Shown in pieces: positions 36,126 through 45,430 of a DNA stretch of 64,000 nt (positions are counted from its first letter, which is position 1; the number at the start of each line of letters is the position of its first letter). A program made the translations under genes and the position numbers. The notes under the pieces were generated by a model that saw only the letters and a program-made list of their open reading frames with translations, was not told the origin of the DNA and did no database searches. Source of the stretch: Sapientia aquatica. GTDB taxonomy: Bacteria > Pseudomonadota > Gammaproteobacteria > Burkholderiales > Burkholderiaceae_D. Where the stretch lies: the NCBI RefSeq assembly GCF_004358105.1, contig NZ_SMYL01000014.1, positions 1 through 64,000 of the forward strand, written 5' to 3'.

Positions 36126-36887
36126 ATGAAAAATGCAATAGAAAAAATTCATGCTGCAGCACGTGAGTGTCCCATCGGCGGATTGGACGAAAATATTTTC
36201 TTGGATTCAGATATCTGTTTTTTCTTGCTTGGAAGACAGAAAGCTAGTTTTAAGGGGTTTTGTGATGTGCCACTCTCAGCCGTTGCATGCATGGTGAGGA
36301 ATGATTGGTATAAAGAGAAGGCTAAGACGTGGCGTGAAGCTACCTTTTGCTTGCATGGAGATGGCTGGGGTGAAAAAGTTTTTGAGTATTTTGAAGGGGA
36401 TTTTCTTGAGAAGAGTTTTCCAGCACCTTCATGTCTTTACCATCTAAAATTGCAATCAGTAGGCGGATTGGTTAGCTGTGCAAATGGCACGCATCGACTT
36501 GTCGCAGCAAAGGCGTGGCTATTACATACACAGGGGGAGTCTGCAGTATTAAAACAAGCCAGTCTTGAGCGTTTCGAAATTGATCCGTTAATCGAAAAAT
36601 TGTTATACATGGCGGTTAATAACAATGAGGAAATTGCAATATCATTCGTCGAACCAGATGAACGCGAATATCTTCGAATTGATAATCAATTTTTGCGTTT
36701 TTATTTGCGGATTGGTAAAGATAAATTTTTTGTGCGAACTGAAGAAAATATCTATCCTCTTGCCAACAAATTCCACTTTTCAGATATCTCGGCCTCAATG
36801 AGGTCTGGAATGAAATGTTATGGACGTAAAAACTGGAAAGTGGTTCCTACGTCGATAGTGTGTAAGGCCTTAAATAAGAGTTGGTGA
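36126..36887 (+). CDS. Unrecognised protein with a ParB/sulfiredoxin-like motif
   Basis: 253 residues from the ATG at 36126, preceded by AAAAGGAAATC; an upstream frame from 36072 has no ribosome site. The segment LVSCANGTHRLVAAKAWLL (near residue 105-123) resembles the ParB/Srx-type G-x-x-R loop, which binds or hydrolyses nucleotide in ParB, DndB-type and related proteins. The rest is not recognised. It lies 103 bp after the methyltransferase-like gene and 70 bp before hsdM. With its two neighbours it forms a small module that I infer to be related to DNA recognition or defence. Confidence 0.6.
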   Translation: MKNAIEKIHAAARECPIGGLDENIFLDSDICFFLLGRQKASFKGFCDVPLSAVACMVRNDWYKEKAKTWREATFCLHGDGWGEKVFEYFEGDFLEKSFPAPSCLYHLKLQSVGGLVSCANGTHRLVAAKAWLLHTQGESAVLKQASLERFEIDPLIEKLLYMAVNNNEEIAISFVEPDEREYLRIDNQFLRFYLRIGKDKFFVRTEENIYPLANKFHFSDISASMRSGMKCYGRKNWKVVPTSIVCKALNKSW

Positions 36888-36957
36888 CTTAGATGAGGCT
36901 TACTGTTGGTAGATATTTTGCTAAACCATATTTTATTAATAAAGAAGCGATTTTCAA

Positions 36958-39036
36958 TTGAATAAAGAACAACTCAAAAAACTAGAAGCCGACCTCTGGC
37001 GCGCAGCCGATGCTTTGCGCGCTAATTCGGATTTAAAAGCCAGCGAATACTCCACGCCTGTGCTCGGCCTTATTTTCCTTAAATTTGCTGACAACAAATA
37101 CAAGCAATACGAAGCCGAAATTCTTGCTGAATATCAGCAGCACAAAGGCAAGCGCACCGAAAAGCCGATTTCTGATATTGCCATCGAGAAGTGTGGTTTC
37201 TATTTGCCAGATCATGCACGATACGACTACTTACTCAGCCTGCCAGAAGAAAAAGACATCGCCAAAGCATTGAAGCACGCCATGCAGCAGATCGAAGAAC
37301 ACAAGCCAGAGCTGGCAGGTGTGCTGCCGGAAGATGAATATTTTCGTCTCACCCGCTCAGAACAAAACAAAGGCATGCCCAAGCAACTGCTGAAAATTTT
37401 TGCCGATATCCCGGCTGATATCACAGGCGATATGTTCGGGCAGATTTACGAATACTTCCTCGGCGAATTTGCCATGAGCGAAGGCCAAGGCGGCGGTGAA
37501 TTTTTTACACCGCGCTCGGTAGTGCGCCTGATGGTAGAAATCATCGAACCACACGGTGGTCGCGTTTTTGATCCTGCATGTGGTTCGGCGGGTATGTTTG
37601 TCCAGTCTGCCCAATTTGTCGAGCAACACCGCAGTGATGCAAACAATCGGACCAGTGGAGACATCTATGTCTGCGGCCAGGAAAAAACGCTGGAAACCGT
37701 CAAGCTCGCCAAGATGAATCTGGCAGTCAACGGTCTGCGCGGCGAGATCAAGCAAGCCAATACCTATACAGAAGATCCGCACGATAGCTTCGGCCAGTTC
37801 GATTATGTACTCGCCAATCCTCCTTTTAACGTGGATGAGGTCAGTCTAGCTGCGGTTGAAAAAGACCCACGCTTTAATACTTACGGCATCCCTCGCAATA
37901 AGACCAAGGTTGGCAAGGCAGAACAGGGAAGAGAAACCGTCCCCAATGCCAACTACCTGTGGATCAATTTGTTTGCCACCTCACTCAAATCAAATGGCCG
38001 TGCTGCGTTGGTCATGGCAAACTCCGCATCAGATGCACGCCATTCTGAAGCCGATATTCGTAAAAGCCTGATCGAGAACAACCTGATCTATGGCATGCTC
38101 ACGCTGCCATCCAATATGTTCTATACCGTCACGTTGCCAGCGACGCTGTGGTTCTTCGATAAAGCCAAGCAAGATGACAAAATCCTCTTCATCGATGCGC
38201 GCAATGTTTTCACCCAGATCGACCGTGCCCATCGTGAATTCACCGAAGAGCAAGTCCAGAACATCGCCATCATCAGCAAACTACACAAAGGCAATCGCCG
38301 CGCCTTCGTTGACCTGATCGACCGCTACTTTGCTGCTGGTCTGACCAAGCTGATCGAAAATGAAAAACATATCGAGTCCATATCCACGCAACTGCTAGAG
38401 GTGCTCGATAGTGCCGATGGCAAACAAGCCGTCAAAGATTTAGCTAATCAATGGAAGACACTCACAAGTTTGCAGGATCAATGCCAGAGCTATGTCGCCG
38501 TGCATGGCAAAGAAACGGATATCAATAGCAAAAACAAAGCACAAAACAAACTACGCGCAATATTTGATCCCTTCTTCATCGCTTTGCATGATGGCTTGAA
38601 GGCTTTAGACAAGATCGTGCGCCAGCATGAAAAGCAGCAAGCCGAGCTTGCCAAAGCAGAAGGCAAACGTGGCAGTGTAGACCGGAAAACCAAGACGCTA
38701 AAAACAGCATTGGAAGCATTGCATCTTGAAGTGAAAACAGCGGAGAGCTGGTTTAAGCATATTCATTGGTTGCAAGAGCGGTTTCCGCAAGCGGCATATG
38801 AAGATGTCATTGGGCTGTGCAAATTGGCTTCACCGGACGAAGTGAAAGAGCAGGATTATTCATTGAATCCGGGGCGGTATGTTGGCGTGGTTATTGAGGA
38901 AGATGGCAAAACAGAGGAAGAATTTTTGGCTGATTTAATTGCCATGAATGACGAACTCAATCAACTTAATAGCGATGCATGTCAGATCGAAACCATAATA
39001 AATTGCAATATTCTTCAAGTGACAGGGGAGATATGA
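36958..39036 (+). CDS. hsdM: Type I restriction-modification system, methyltransferase subunit
   Basis: 692 residues starting at a TTG (36958) with an AAGAAG ribosome site. It has an N-terminal HsdM helical domain (LWRAADALRANSDL), the SAM motif FDPACGSAGMF (near residue 205) and the catalytic ANPPFNV (near 285), both intact. A long C-terminal extension (about 480-690) rich in charged helices probably contacts HsdS. It methylates adenine in the asymmetric site chosen by HsdS, and together with HsdR forms the restriction complex. Its stop overlaps the hsdS start (ATGA). Confidence 0.95.
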   Translation: MNKEQLKKLEADLWRAADALRANSDLKASEYSTPVLGLIFLKFADNKYKQYEAEILAEYQQHKGKRTEKPISDIAIEKCGFYLPDHARYDYLLSLPEEKDIAKALKHAMQQIEEHKPELAGVLPEDEYFRLTRSEQNKGMPKQLLKIFADIPADITGDMFGQIYEYFLGEFAMSEGQGGGEFFTPRSVVRLMVEIIEPHGGRVFDPACGSAGMFVQSAQFVEQHRSDANNRTSGDIYVCGQEKTLETVKLAKMNLAVNGLRGEIKQANTYTEDPHDSFGQFDYVLANPPFNVDEVSLAAVEKDPRFNTYGIPRNKTKVGKAEQGRETVPNANYLWINLFATSLKSNGRAALVMANSASDARHSEADIRKSLIENNLIYGMLTLPSNMFYTVTLPATLWFFDKAKQDDKILFIDARNVFTQIDRAHREFTEEQVQNIAIISKLHKGNRRAFVDLIDRYFAAGLTKLIENEKHIESISTQLLEVLDSADGKQAVKDLANQWKTLTSLQDQCQSYVAVHGKETDINSKNKAQNKLRAIFDPFFIALHDGLKALDKIVRQHEKQQAELAKAEGKRGSVDRKTKTLKTALEALHLEVKTAESWFKHIHWLQERFPQAAYEDVIGLCKLASPDEVKEQDYSLNPGRYVGVVIEEDGKTEEEFLADLIAMNDELNQLNSDACQIETIINCNILQVTGEI

Positions 39037-40283
39037 CTCAAGTATTTCTTACTGTTGCGAAGCTAATTGCAGACAAAGAAGCTAGTCTTCAGACAGGCCC
39101 GTTCGGGACACAATTAAGGGCAAGCGATTATGTGGAGCAAGGCATCCCAGTTATAAATGTACGAAATATTGGATTTGGCACGATTCGCGATGGAGACTTG
39201 GAATATCTCGGTGAAGCAATGGCCGAAAAACTGCATCAACATCGCTTAAAGATCAACGATATCGTTTTTGGGCGAAAAGGCGCAGTTGAACGACATGTTC
39301 TTATAGATAAGAACGCAGAGGGTTGGATTCAAGGATCAGACTGTCTTCGGCTGCGAATTGATAGCAGTCGAGTTAACAATAAATATCTGTCTTACTATTT
39401 CACTACATCAGCACATAAAGATTGGATGCAAGCTTTGTGTTCATTCGGTGCAACGATGAGTTCATTGAATCAAGATATTGTTAAGCGAATCAATTTCCCG
39501 TTACCTCCTATAAAAGTACAAGAGAAAATTGCAGCGATTCTTTCAACTTATGATGATCTGATCGAAAACAACCAGCGCCGTATTGTATTGTTGGAAAAGA
39601 TGGCTGAGGAAATCTACCGCGAGTGGTTTGTGCGTATGCGCTTTCCTGGGTATGAGCTTTCTAAATTTGAGAAAGGCATACCAGAAGGATGGGAGGTTTC
39701 ATCTCTAGGAGCCATCGCAAATTTCAATATGGGGCAGAGTCCTAGTTCAGAGTTTTACAATGAAACTGGCAATGGACTACCTTTTAATCAAGGCGTTGGA
39801 ACTTACGGAGATAGATTTCCTAAGAAGGCTACATTCTGTAGTGTATCCGGGAGAAATGCCAAGCAAGGCGACATACTTTTTAGCGTGCGTGCACCAGTTG
39901 GTAGGTTAAATATTGCTGATTGCGAAATGATTATTGGCCGAGGTTTAGCAGCCCTTAGTCACAAGAAAAAATTAAATTCGTATTTGTTTTATCTTTTGAA
40001 AACCGTATTTTCGGATGAAGATATTATTGGCAATGGATCGATTTTTAACTCAGTAGGTAAAGACGAATTAAATCGTTTTCCAATATTGCAGCCTTTAGAA
40101 TTATTAGAAAAGAAATTTGATGATATCGCTTCGAAAATTGATGAACAAATTTCTACACTAATTCGCGCTAACGAAAATTTGAAAAAGACCAGAGATATGC
40201 TTTTACCACGGCTGATCTCTGGCAAACTTTCGGTCGAATCTCTCGACATCCAATTCCCACCCAGCATGCAAGAAGCCGCCTAG
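39033..40283 (+). CDS. hsdS: Type I restriction-modification system, specificity subunit
   Basis: 416 residues from the ATG at 39033, which overlaps the hsdM stop and has GGGGAG just before; a start at 38979 would lie inside hsdM with no site. Two target-recognition domains (about 1-150 and 205-360) are separated by conserved helical spacers: IKVQEKIAAILSTYDDLIENNQRR near 170 and KIDEQISTLIRANENLKKTRDM near 375. It recognises the bipartite DNA sequence for both modification and restriction. Confidence 0.95.
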   Translation: MTQVFLTVAKLIADKEASLQTGPFGTQLRASDYVEQGIPVINVRNIGFGTIRDGDLEYLGEAMAEKLHQHRLKINDIVFGRKGAVERHVLIDKNAEGWIQGSDCLRLRIDSSRVNNKYLSYYFTTSAHKDWMQALCSFGATMSSLNQDIVKRINFPLPPIKVQEKIAAILSTYDDLIENNQRRIVLLEKMAEEIYREWFVRMRFPGYELSKFEKGIPEGWEVSSLGAIANFNMGQSPSSEFYNETGNGLPFNQGVGTYGDRFPKKATFCSVSGRNAKQGDILFSVRAPVGRLNIADCEMIIGRGLAALSHKKKLNSYLFYLLKTVFSDEDIIGNGSIFNSVGKDELNRFPILQPLELLEKKFDDIASKIDEQISTLIRANENLKKTRDMLLPRLISGKLSVESLDIQFPPSMQEAA

Positions 40284-40298
40284 CCACAAGGACAGCCC

Positions 40299-43200
40299 AT
40301 GGCCAACTTTATCTCCGAAGACCAGATCGAACAGCGTTTGCTGAAAGAGTTGCAAGAAAAGTTTGGTTTTGCACTGCTCAATTGTCATACCGTTCTGGCT
40401 GACGATATCAATGATCAATCGGGGCGAAGTAATAAGCGCGATGTGATTTTTGCCGACCGTTTAAAAGCCGCTGCTGTGCGTTTGAATCCGCACATTCCTG
40501 AAGTGGTGATTGATGATGCCGTGGCAGGTTTTTGCGACCGTCGTAGTGCCAAGACCTTGATTGCGGCTAACCGTGAGCTGGATGGTTTGATCCGTGGCGG
40601 TATCGCGGTGGAATATGAAAATGCCCAAGGCAAAAAAGAGCAAGAGCGTGTGCGCTTAATCGACTTTAATCCAACACAGTCTGCCAGCAGTCAAAACGAA
40701 TACCTCGCGGTATCGCAACTCTGGATCAAGGGCGAGCATGGTTATCGCCGACCAGATGTGCTGCTGTATGTGAATGGAATTCCTTTGGTGTTTATTGAAT
40801 TAAAAAACTCCAGCGTCAAACTGCGTACAGCTTTTGACGACAACCTGACGACCTATAAAAAAGAAATCCCACAACTTTTTTTGACCAATGCATTTTGTAT
40901 TTTTTCAAATGCCATTGAAACGCGGGTGGGCAGTATCACGTCGCAATGGGAACATTTTTTTACCTGGCTGCGTGTTGAGGATGAAAAGGAAAAAATCAAC
41001 CGCGAAAAAATTGCGCACGACCAAACCAGCCTAGAGTTTGCAATTGCAGGTTTATGCGCGCCAGATAAGCTGCTCGATTATGTCGAGAACTTCATTCTCT
41101 ACTTTAAAGAAACCAGCAAGATCATTGCGCAGAATCATCAGTTTATTGGGGTGAATAATGCGATAGAGAAATTTGCGCATCGGCGTGATTTGCAAGGCCG
41201 CTTGGGTGTGTTTTGGCATACGCAGGGTTCGGGTAAGAGCTTTTCGATGATCTTTTATGCCCGCAAAATATTCCGCAAGATGACGGGCAATTTCACCTTT
41301 GTGGTAGTGACGGATCGTGATGATCTGGATGGACAGATTTATCGCAACTTTTTAAATACGGAGACAGTCCAAAAGCACGAAGCAGCGCAACCGAAAAACA
41401 GTGAAGAGCTGCGCAAATTTCTCGGTCAGAACAAGCGCACCGTATTTACCTTGATTCAGAAATTCCGTTACGACAAAGGGCGTACCTATCCGGTGCTGTC
41501 CGAGCGTGATGACATCATCGTGATTGTCGATGAAGCACACCGCACACAATACGCATCACTGGCAGAAAATATGCGCGCTGGTTTACCTAATGCGAATTTC
41601 TTAGCCTTTACCGGGACACCGCTGCTGGGTAAGGAACGCAAAACCAACAAATGGTTTGGTGATTACGTATCCGAATACAACTTTCAACAATCGATGGATG
41701 ATGGCGCAACCGTGCCGTTGTTCTACCAAAAGCGTGTGCCAAGTGTGCTGATCCAGAACGAGGATTTGAGTGAAGAGTTTTATGAAATTTTGGATGACGA
41801 AAATCTGGATGAGAAGCAGGCAGAAAAGCTAGAAGGAAAATTTGCGAAAGAAGTTGAAGTCATAAAACGTGACGACCGATTGGAGACGATTGCCAAGGAT
41901 ATCGTGGCGCATTTTCCCAATCGTGGCTATCTCGGCAAAGGCATGATGATTGCCATTGATAAGTTCACTGCGGTGCGTATGTATGACAAAGTGCAGCGTT
42001 TGTGGAAGGAAGAGATTAAGCAATTGGTGGGGCAAATCGCCAAAGCAACCAATCCTTTAGAAAAATCACGTTTAAAAAAACGACGTGATTATATGAATAC
42101 GGTGCAAATGGCTGTTGTCATCAGCGAAGAAGCGGGCGAAGAAGATAAATTCAAAAAACAAAAGCTCGATGTCAAACCGCACCGTGACCGCATGACCAAG
42201 CTGGATGGGCAAGGCCATGATATTGAATACAACTTCAAAGACCCGGAAGATCCATTGCAATTGGTATTTGTATGCGCCATGTGGTTGACTGGCTTTGATG
42301 CACCAACGGTTTCTACGCTGTACCTAGATAAACCGATGAAAGATCACACGCTGATGCAAACCATCGCTCGCGCTAATCGGGTAACAAGTTGGCAGATCAA
42401 TGGAGTATCCAAATTGAATGGTGAAGTAGTCGATTACTACAATGTCTTTCGCAATATGAAAAAGGCGTTGAAAGATTATGCGCAAGGGCTTGAAGGACAA
42501 GACGAAGAGCCGCCAGTGCAAGAGAAGACTGTACTTTTTAAACTGTTGGATGATGCGATAGAGCAGGGCTTAAATTTTTGCAGTGAAAGAGATGTGCGCT
42601 TAGATACCTTGCTGGCGGGTGACGATGTGTTTACCAAGCTAGGGAGATTTAACGAATTTGCTAATACCCTGCTTGGTAATGAAGAGTGGCGTAAGGGTTT
42701 TATGGTTTACCAAAATACGATTTCATCTTTATATGAAGCGTGTAAGCCAGAGGTATTGAGCCGTGGTAAAGGTCGAATCGTCGCTGCATTTGAATATCTG
42801 CGCGGTGTGCTTGATAGTATTGTCGAGCAGGTAGATATTGATTCTGTTAGTCAGCGTATTGCCGAATTGCTGGATGAGAGTGTGGTCGTAGATGGCGATC
42901 AGTATCCTAAACAAAAGCAAGATTTGGCAAATTATGCCGTCATCCACCAAGGTAAAACTTGGGATCTCAGCAAAATTGATTTTGATAAGTTAAGGGATGA
43001 ATTTTCGGTTACTGCGTATAAAAATATCGAGATCGCTGATCTGCGTGCTTTTGTTGAGCACAAATTGCAGTTGATGTTGGCACAAAATGCGACCCGCTCT
43101 GACTTCGCCCAGCGTTTGCAGCAAATCATTGATAAATATAACGCGGGTGGTACTACTGTCGAAAATTATTATGAAGACCTAATGAACTTCACTGCTGATA

Positions 43201-43559
43201 TGAAGAGCGAGGATGAGCGACATATCCGTGAAGGCTTAACTGAAGACGAACTTGAATTATTTGACCTGCTGAAAAAAGATGGTTTGACGAAGGCCGAAGA
43301 GCAGAAGGTGAAGCTGGCAGCCAAATCGCTGCTACATCGCTTGCTTGAGGAACAGCCAAAAGTATTGATTCAAGATTGGTTTAAAGACAGTCAAAGCCAA
43401 AAAATTGCTCGTAGTGCTGTTGAGATAGTTCTCAACAACAATCTGCCTGATAGTTATGACAGAGTCTTGTTCCGCGAAAAATGTGATGATGTTTTTGAGC
43501 TGATGCTTGATTATGCCCAGCAAGGGAAGAAGTGGGCGGCGCATGGTGCTGTGCATTAA
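40299..43559 (+). CDS. hsdR: Type I restriction-modification system, restriction endonuclease subunit
   Basis: 1,086 residues. The N-terminal PD-(D/E)XK nuclease shows YRRPDVLLYVNGIPLVFIELK (near 150-170). The SF2 translocase follows, with Walker A HTQGSGKSFSM (near 310), the DEAH box IVDEAHRTQ (near 410), TGTPL, and motif VI in QTIARANRVT (near 690). A C-terminal helical domain binds the methylase core. Full length and no defects seen, so with hsdM and hsdS the system appears complete. It starts 15 bp after hsdS. Confidence 0.95.
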   Translation: MANFISEDQIEQRLLKELQEKFGFALLNCHTVLADDINDQSGRSNKRDVIFADRLKAAAVRLNPHIPEVVIDDAVAGFCDRRSAKTLIAANRELDGLIRGGIAVEYENAQGKKEQERVRLIDFNPTQSASSQNEYLAVSQLWIKGEHGYRRPDVLLYVNGIPLVFIELKNSSVKLRTAFDDNLTTYKKEIPQLFLTNAFCIFSNAIETRVGSITSQWEHFFTWLRVEDEKEKINREKIAHDQTSLEFAIAGLCAPDKLLDYVENFILYFKETSKIIAQNHQFIGVNNAIEKFAHRRDLQGRLGVFWHTQGSGKSFSMIFYARKIFRKMTGNFTFVVVTDRDDLDGQIYRNFLNTETVQKHEAAQPKNSEELRKFLGQNKRTVFTLIQKFRYDKGRTYPVLSERDDIIVIVDEAHRTQYASLAENMRAGLPNANFLAFTGTPLLGKERKTNKWFGDYVSEYNFQQSMDDGATVPLFYQKRVPSVLIQNEDLSEEFYEILDDENLDEKQAEKLEGKFAKEVEVIKRDDRLETIAKDIVAHFPNRGYLGKGMMIAIDKFTAVRMYDKVQRLWKEEIKQLVGQIAKATNPLEKSRLKKRRDYMNTVQMAVVISEEAGEEDKFKKQKLDVKPHRDRMTKLDGQGHDIEYNFKDPEDPLQLVFVCAMWLTGFDAPTVSTLYLDKPMKDHTLMQTIARANRVTSWQINGVSKLNGEVVDYYNVFRNMKKALKDYAQGLEGQDEEPPVQEKTVLFKLLDDAIEQGLNFCSERDVRLDTLLAGDDVFTKLGRFNEFANTLLGNEEWRKGFMVYQNTISSLYEACKPEVLSRGKGRIVAAFEYLRGVLDSIVEQVDIDSVSQRIAELLDESVVVDGDQYPKQKQDLANYAVIHQGKTWDLSKIDFDKLRDEFSVTAYKNIEIADLRAFVEHKLQLMLAQNATRSDFAQRLQQIIDKYNAGGTTVENYYEDLMNFTADMKSEDERHIREGLTEDELELFDLLKKDGLTKAEEQKVKLAAKSLLHRLLEEQPKVLIQDWFKDSQSQKIARSAVEIVLNNNLPDSYDRVLFREKCDDVFELMLDYAQQGKKWAAHGAVH

Positions 43560-43560
43560 T

Positions 43561-43803
43561 TTTAACCTTAAATTTTCAAAAGCCTCCTAGGGGCAGCTAC
43601 GCCCCCCCCCGCCGTATGGCGTCCCCCTCAATGCTGCAAGGCTTCGCCCTGCATCAATCAAAAATCAAAAGCGGTTTGGCATGGCGCGAAACCGGTTGTT
43701 GGTTGTCCGATCACTGGTGCCGCAAATTTAGCAAGCACATGCCCAATCGCACCGGTCTGCGTGGGTGCTTCGCCCCATACTCCGATATTAGTTTAAGGTT
43801 AAA
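43561..43803. repeat. Hairpin-rich noncoding block bounded by a perfect 12-bp inverted repeat
   Basis: TTTAACCTTAAA at 43561-43572 and TTTAAGGTTAAA at 43792-43803 are exact reverse complements 219 bp apart. The inside contains short GC-rich hairpins with UUCG-like or small loops (GGGGCAGCTACGCCCC, TGCAAGGC-TTC-GCCCTGCA, GGGTGCTTCGCCCC) and a run of nine C. It lies between the converging hsdR and 337-residue genes. It could be a terminator cluster, a miniature insertion or a structured RNA. No reading frame in it looks coding. Confidence 0.5.
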
Positions 43804-43806
43804 CGC

Positions 43807-44820
43807 CTACGGGGTTTTTAACCACCAATCAGTAGTTGCATCTAGATTTTTTATGGAATCAGAATCTATACCAAGTTGAAGTAGTTCGCCCTGAAATCGG
43901 TCGATTGCAATCCAGATCAATTCAGTAAACTCAGGATTATTAGGCAAACTTTCTTTTGTCCAATTTATGAGAATCTGAATGGCAAACTTGACTTCACTTT
44001 CCTTATTGGCTTGAGAGTAAAAGGATGTTTTTCGAATAAAAACGAGAAGCAAAAAAGCGCTGATTAGTCCAGAATCTCCACCGAGCTCAACAGCATCTTG
44101 GCCATGTCCTATTTCTAAGAGTAATGCATCTGTTGCTAGCGCGGCTGCAATTAAATCCATTAACCATATTTGAAAAAACTGAGTGGTATGAATCTTGAAG
44201 TGATTTCCAGTCCATAACATGGACTCTAGAATGCTCGCTGGCTCGAGCGAGCAATAGTGATTGAGCACCAGATCAGGTGGTACTAATTCTTTAGATGTAA
44301 ACGGTACTAAATACCAACCCATACGGCGCTGTTGATTTGGGCCTTCTCCTTTGGCACGTGGAGCCCAAGTGTTTGCAATGGCCATCAATAATTGCATCGA
44401 TTCATTTTGTCTTGGTTCCGTAGAGGCCCATAGATCAATGGCATAAAAAAGTGTATGCGCTGGGTGCTCTTTGTTTCTAGAAAACCCCGGCTTTAACCAC
44501 CTCATTGTTCCAGGAAATATTTTTTCAATTAGCTCTATTTTGCTAAGTTCTGGTTGTACTTTCCCACTCCACCAGTCAGTCCAGCGTCCGGAAGAAACGA
44601 ACTCTTTACCATCTGATGGGAAGTGTTGTTCGACAATTTTGCGATCGCCATCATTTATCAAAACTTCCATTGCTCGCTTTTGTAAAGCAGAGTTGATTCG
44701 ATGAGCCATTGGCTCTTCAAATGATTCATCAGGAAACAATTCTTTTTTAATTGCGCGCGTCCATGCTCGAAGCCGCAACTCAACTGTTGGCATTCTCATC
44801 TCTTTTCTTCTACGTGCCAT
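43807..44820 (-). CDS. Uncharacterised 337-residue soluble protein
   Basis: No family recognised. The protein is acidic and helical with several tryptophans (SGRWTDWWSGKVQPELSKIE, AWTRAIKKELFPDES). It has no signal peptide and no clear membrane helix; LISAFLLLVFIRKTSFYS is the most hydrophobic part. Start options are 44820 (MARRRK) or 44796 (MRMPTV). It is divergent from the mobilization operon and lies inside the mobile element, so it may be a cargo gene or a regulator of transfer. Confidence 0.6.
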   Translation of the reverse strand: MARRRKEMRMPTVELRLRAWTRAIKKELFPDESFEEPMAHRINSALQKRAMEVLINDGDRKIVEQHFPSDGKEFVSSGRWTDWWSGKVQPELSKIELIEKIFPGTMRWLKPGFSRNKEHPAHTLFYAIDLWASTEPRQNESMQLLMAIANTWAPRAKGEGPNQQRRMGWYLVPFTSKELVPPDLVLNHYCSLEPASILESMLWTGNHFKIHTTQFFQIWLMDLIAAALATDALLLEIGHGQDAVELGGDSGLISAFLLLVFIRKTSFYSQANKESEVKFAIQILINWTKESLPNNPEFTELIWIAIDRFQGELLQLGIDSDSIKNLDATTDWWLKTP

Positions 44821-44993
44821 GCGTTCTCCGTATATCCCAGAAAAATTTCTCTAATTTGTGGATAAAGGTGCTTCCTCCGAATGCGTATCGTAGCTACATG
44901 CGCTCAGCAGTCAGTCAAGCATCAGTGATTATGAGTATAGAGGTTAATCCCTTTATAGCCATTTTTTGTGAAATCAAAAGCAGAGGAACTACA

Positions 44994-45066
44994 CACCGGA
45001 CGCAATCCGGTGAATAGCTCCAAAGCCCCGCCAGTCATGGCTTAGCGGTGAATACGGGGCTGTCTA
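44994..45066. other. Putative origin of transfer (oriT)
   Basis: Upstream of the mobilization operon lie nested inverted repeats: CACCGGA-N5-TCCGGTG (44994-45012), then AGCCCCG (45024-45030) paired with CGGGGCT (45055-45061), enclosing GCCA-GTCA-TGGC. The second stem is directly followed by GTCTACC, giving TGTCT/A, similar to the nic core I know from the MobF plasmid R388. Position, structure and the MobF relaxase encoded nearby support oriT. The nick site itself is inferred. Confidence 0.55.
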
Positions 45067-45114
45067 CCAAGCGCATACAAAACGAAACAATTCAATTCAT
45101 TCAAGGAGTTAGAT

Positions 45115-45429
45115 ATGACCACTAAAATTCTGACGGTGCGCATTCCATCGCCGCTTTATGCAGCGATTTGCCAACAAGCTGCGGAGACAGGCGTACCCGT
45201 TTCCGCATACGTTCGGCGCATGGTTGAGCAAGAGCATCAGGCACAGCAAGTTACCGAGCTGCGCAATGAACTACTGTCCAAACTGGATAGCTTGGCTACA
45301 CCTGCTGTTGCTGCACCGTCGCCTATGCAAGACGAATTGCTACTCTTGGCACGAGGAATTGCAGCGCACCTTAATCCACAGCTGGTTGCTCAGGTGCGTG
45401 CCCGCTTACAACAACAGCAGGGAGCGTAA
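45115..45429 (+). CDS. Ribbon-helix-helix mobilization accessory protein
   Basis: 104 residues. The N-terminal KILTVRIPSPLYAAICQQAA and VSAYVRRMVEQE form a standard ribbon-helix-helix DNA-binding domain; the rest is a helical tail. It is the first gene of the mobilization operon, 48 bp after the putative oriT, and ends 1 bp before the coupling protein gene. In related elements such a protein binds oriT and helps the relaxase open the strands. A GGAG ribosome site precedes it. Confidence 0.8.
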   Translation: MTTKILTVRIPSPLYAAICQQAAETGVPVSAYVRRMVEQEHQAQQVTELRNELLSKLDSLATPAVAAPSPMQDELLLLARGIAAHLNPQLVAQVRARLQQQQGA

Positions 45430-45430
45430 C

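Noticed and set aside
43798-43804. GTTAAAC looks like an integron attC core (GTTRRRY)
   Set aside because: The paired inverse core is not present at the other end (TTTTAAC lacks the purine), and there is no integrase of the integron type.
45158-45430. Longer coupling-protein start inside the RHH gene
   Set aside because: The added residues are a shifted reading of the RHH gene; the ATG at 45431 begins the expected membrane helix.
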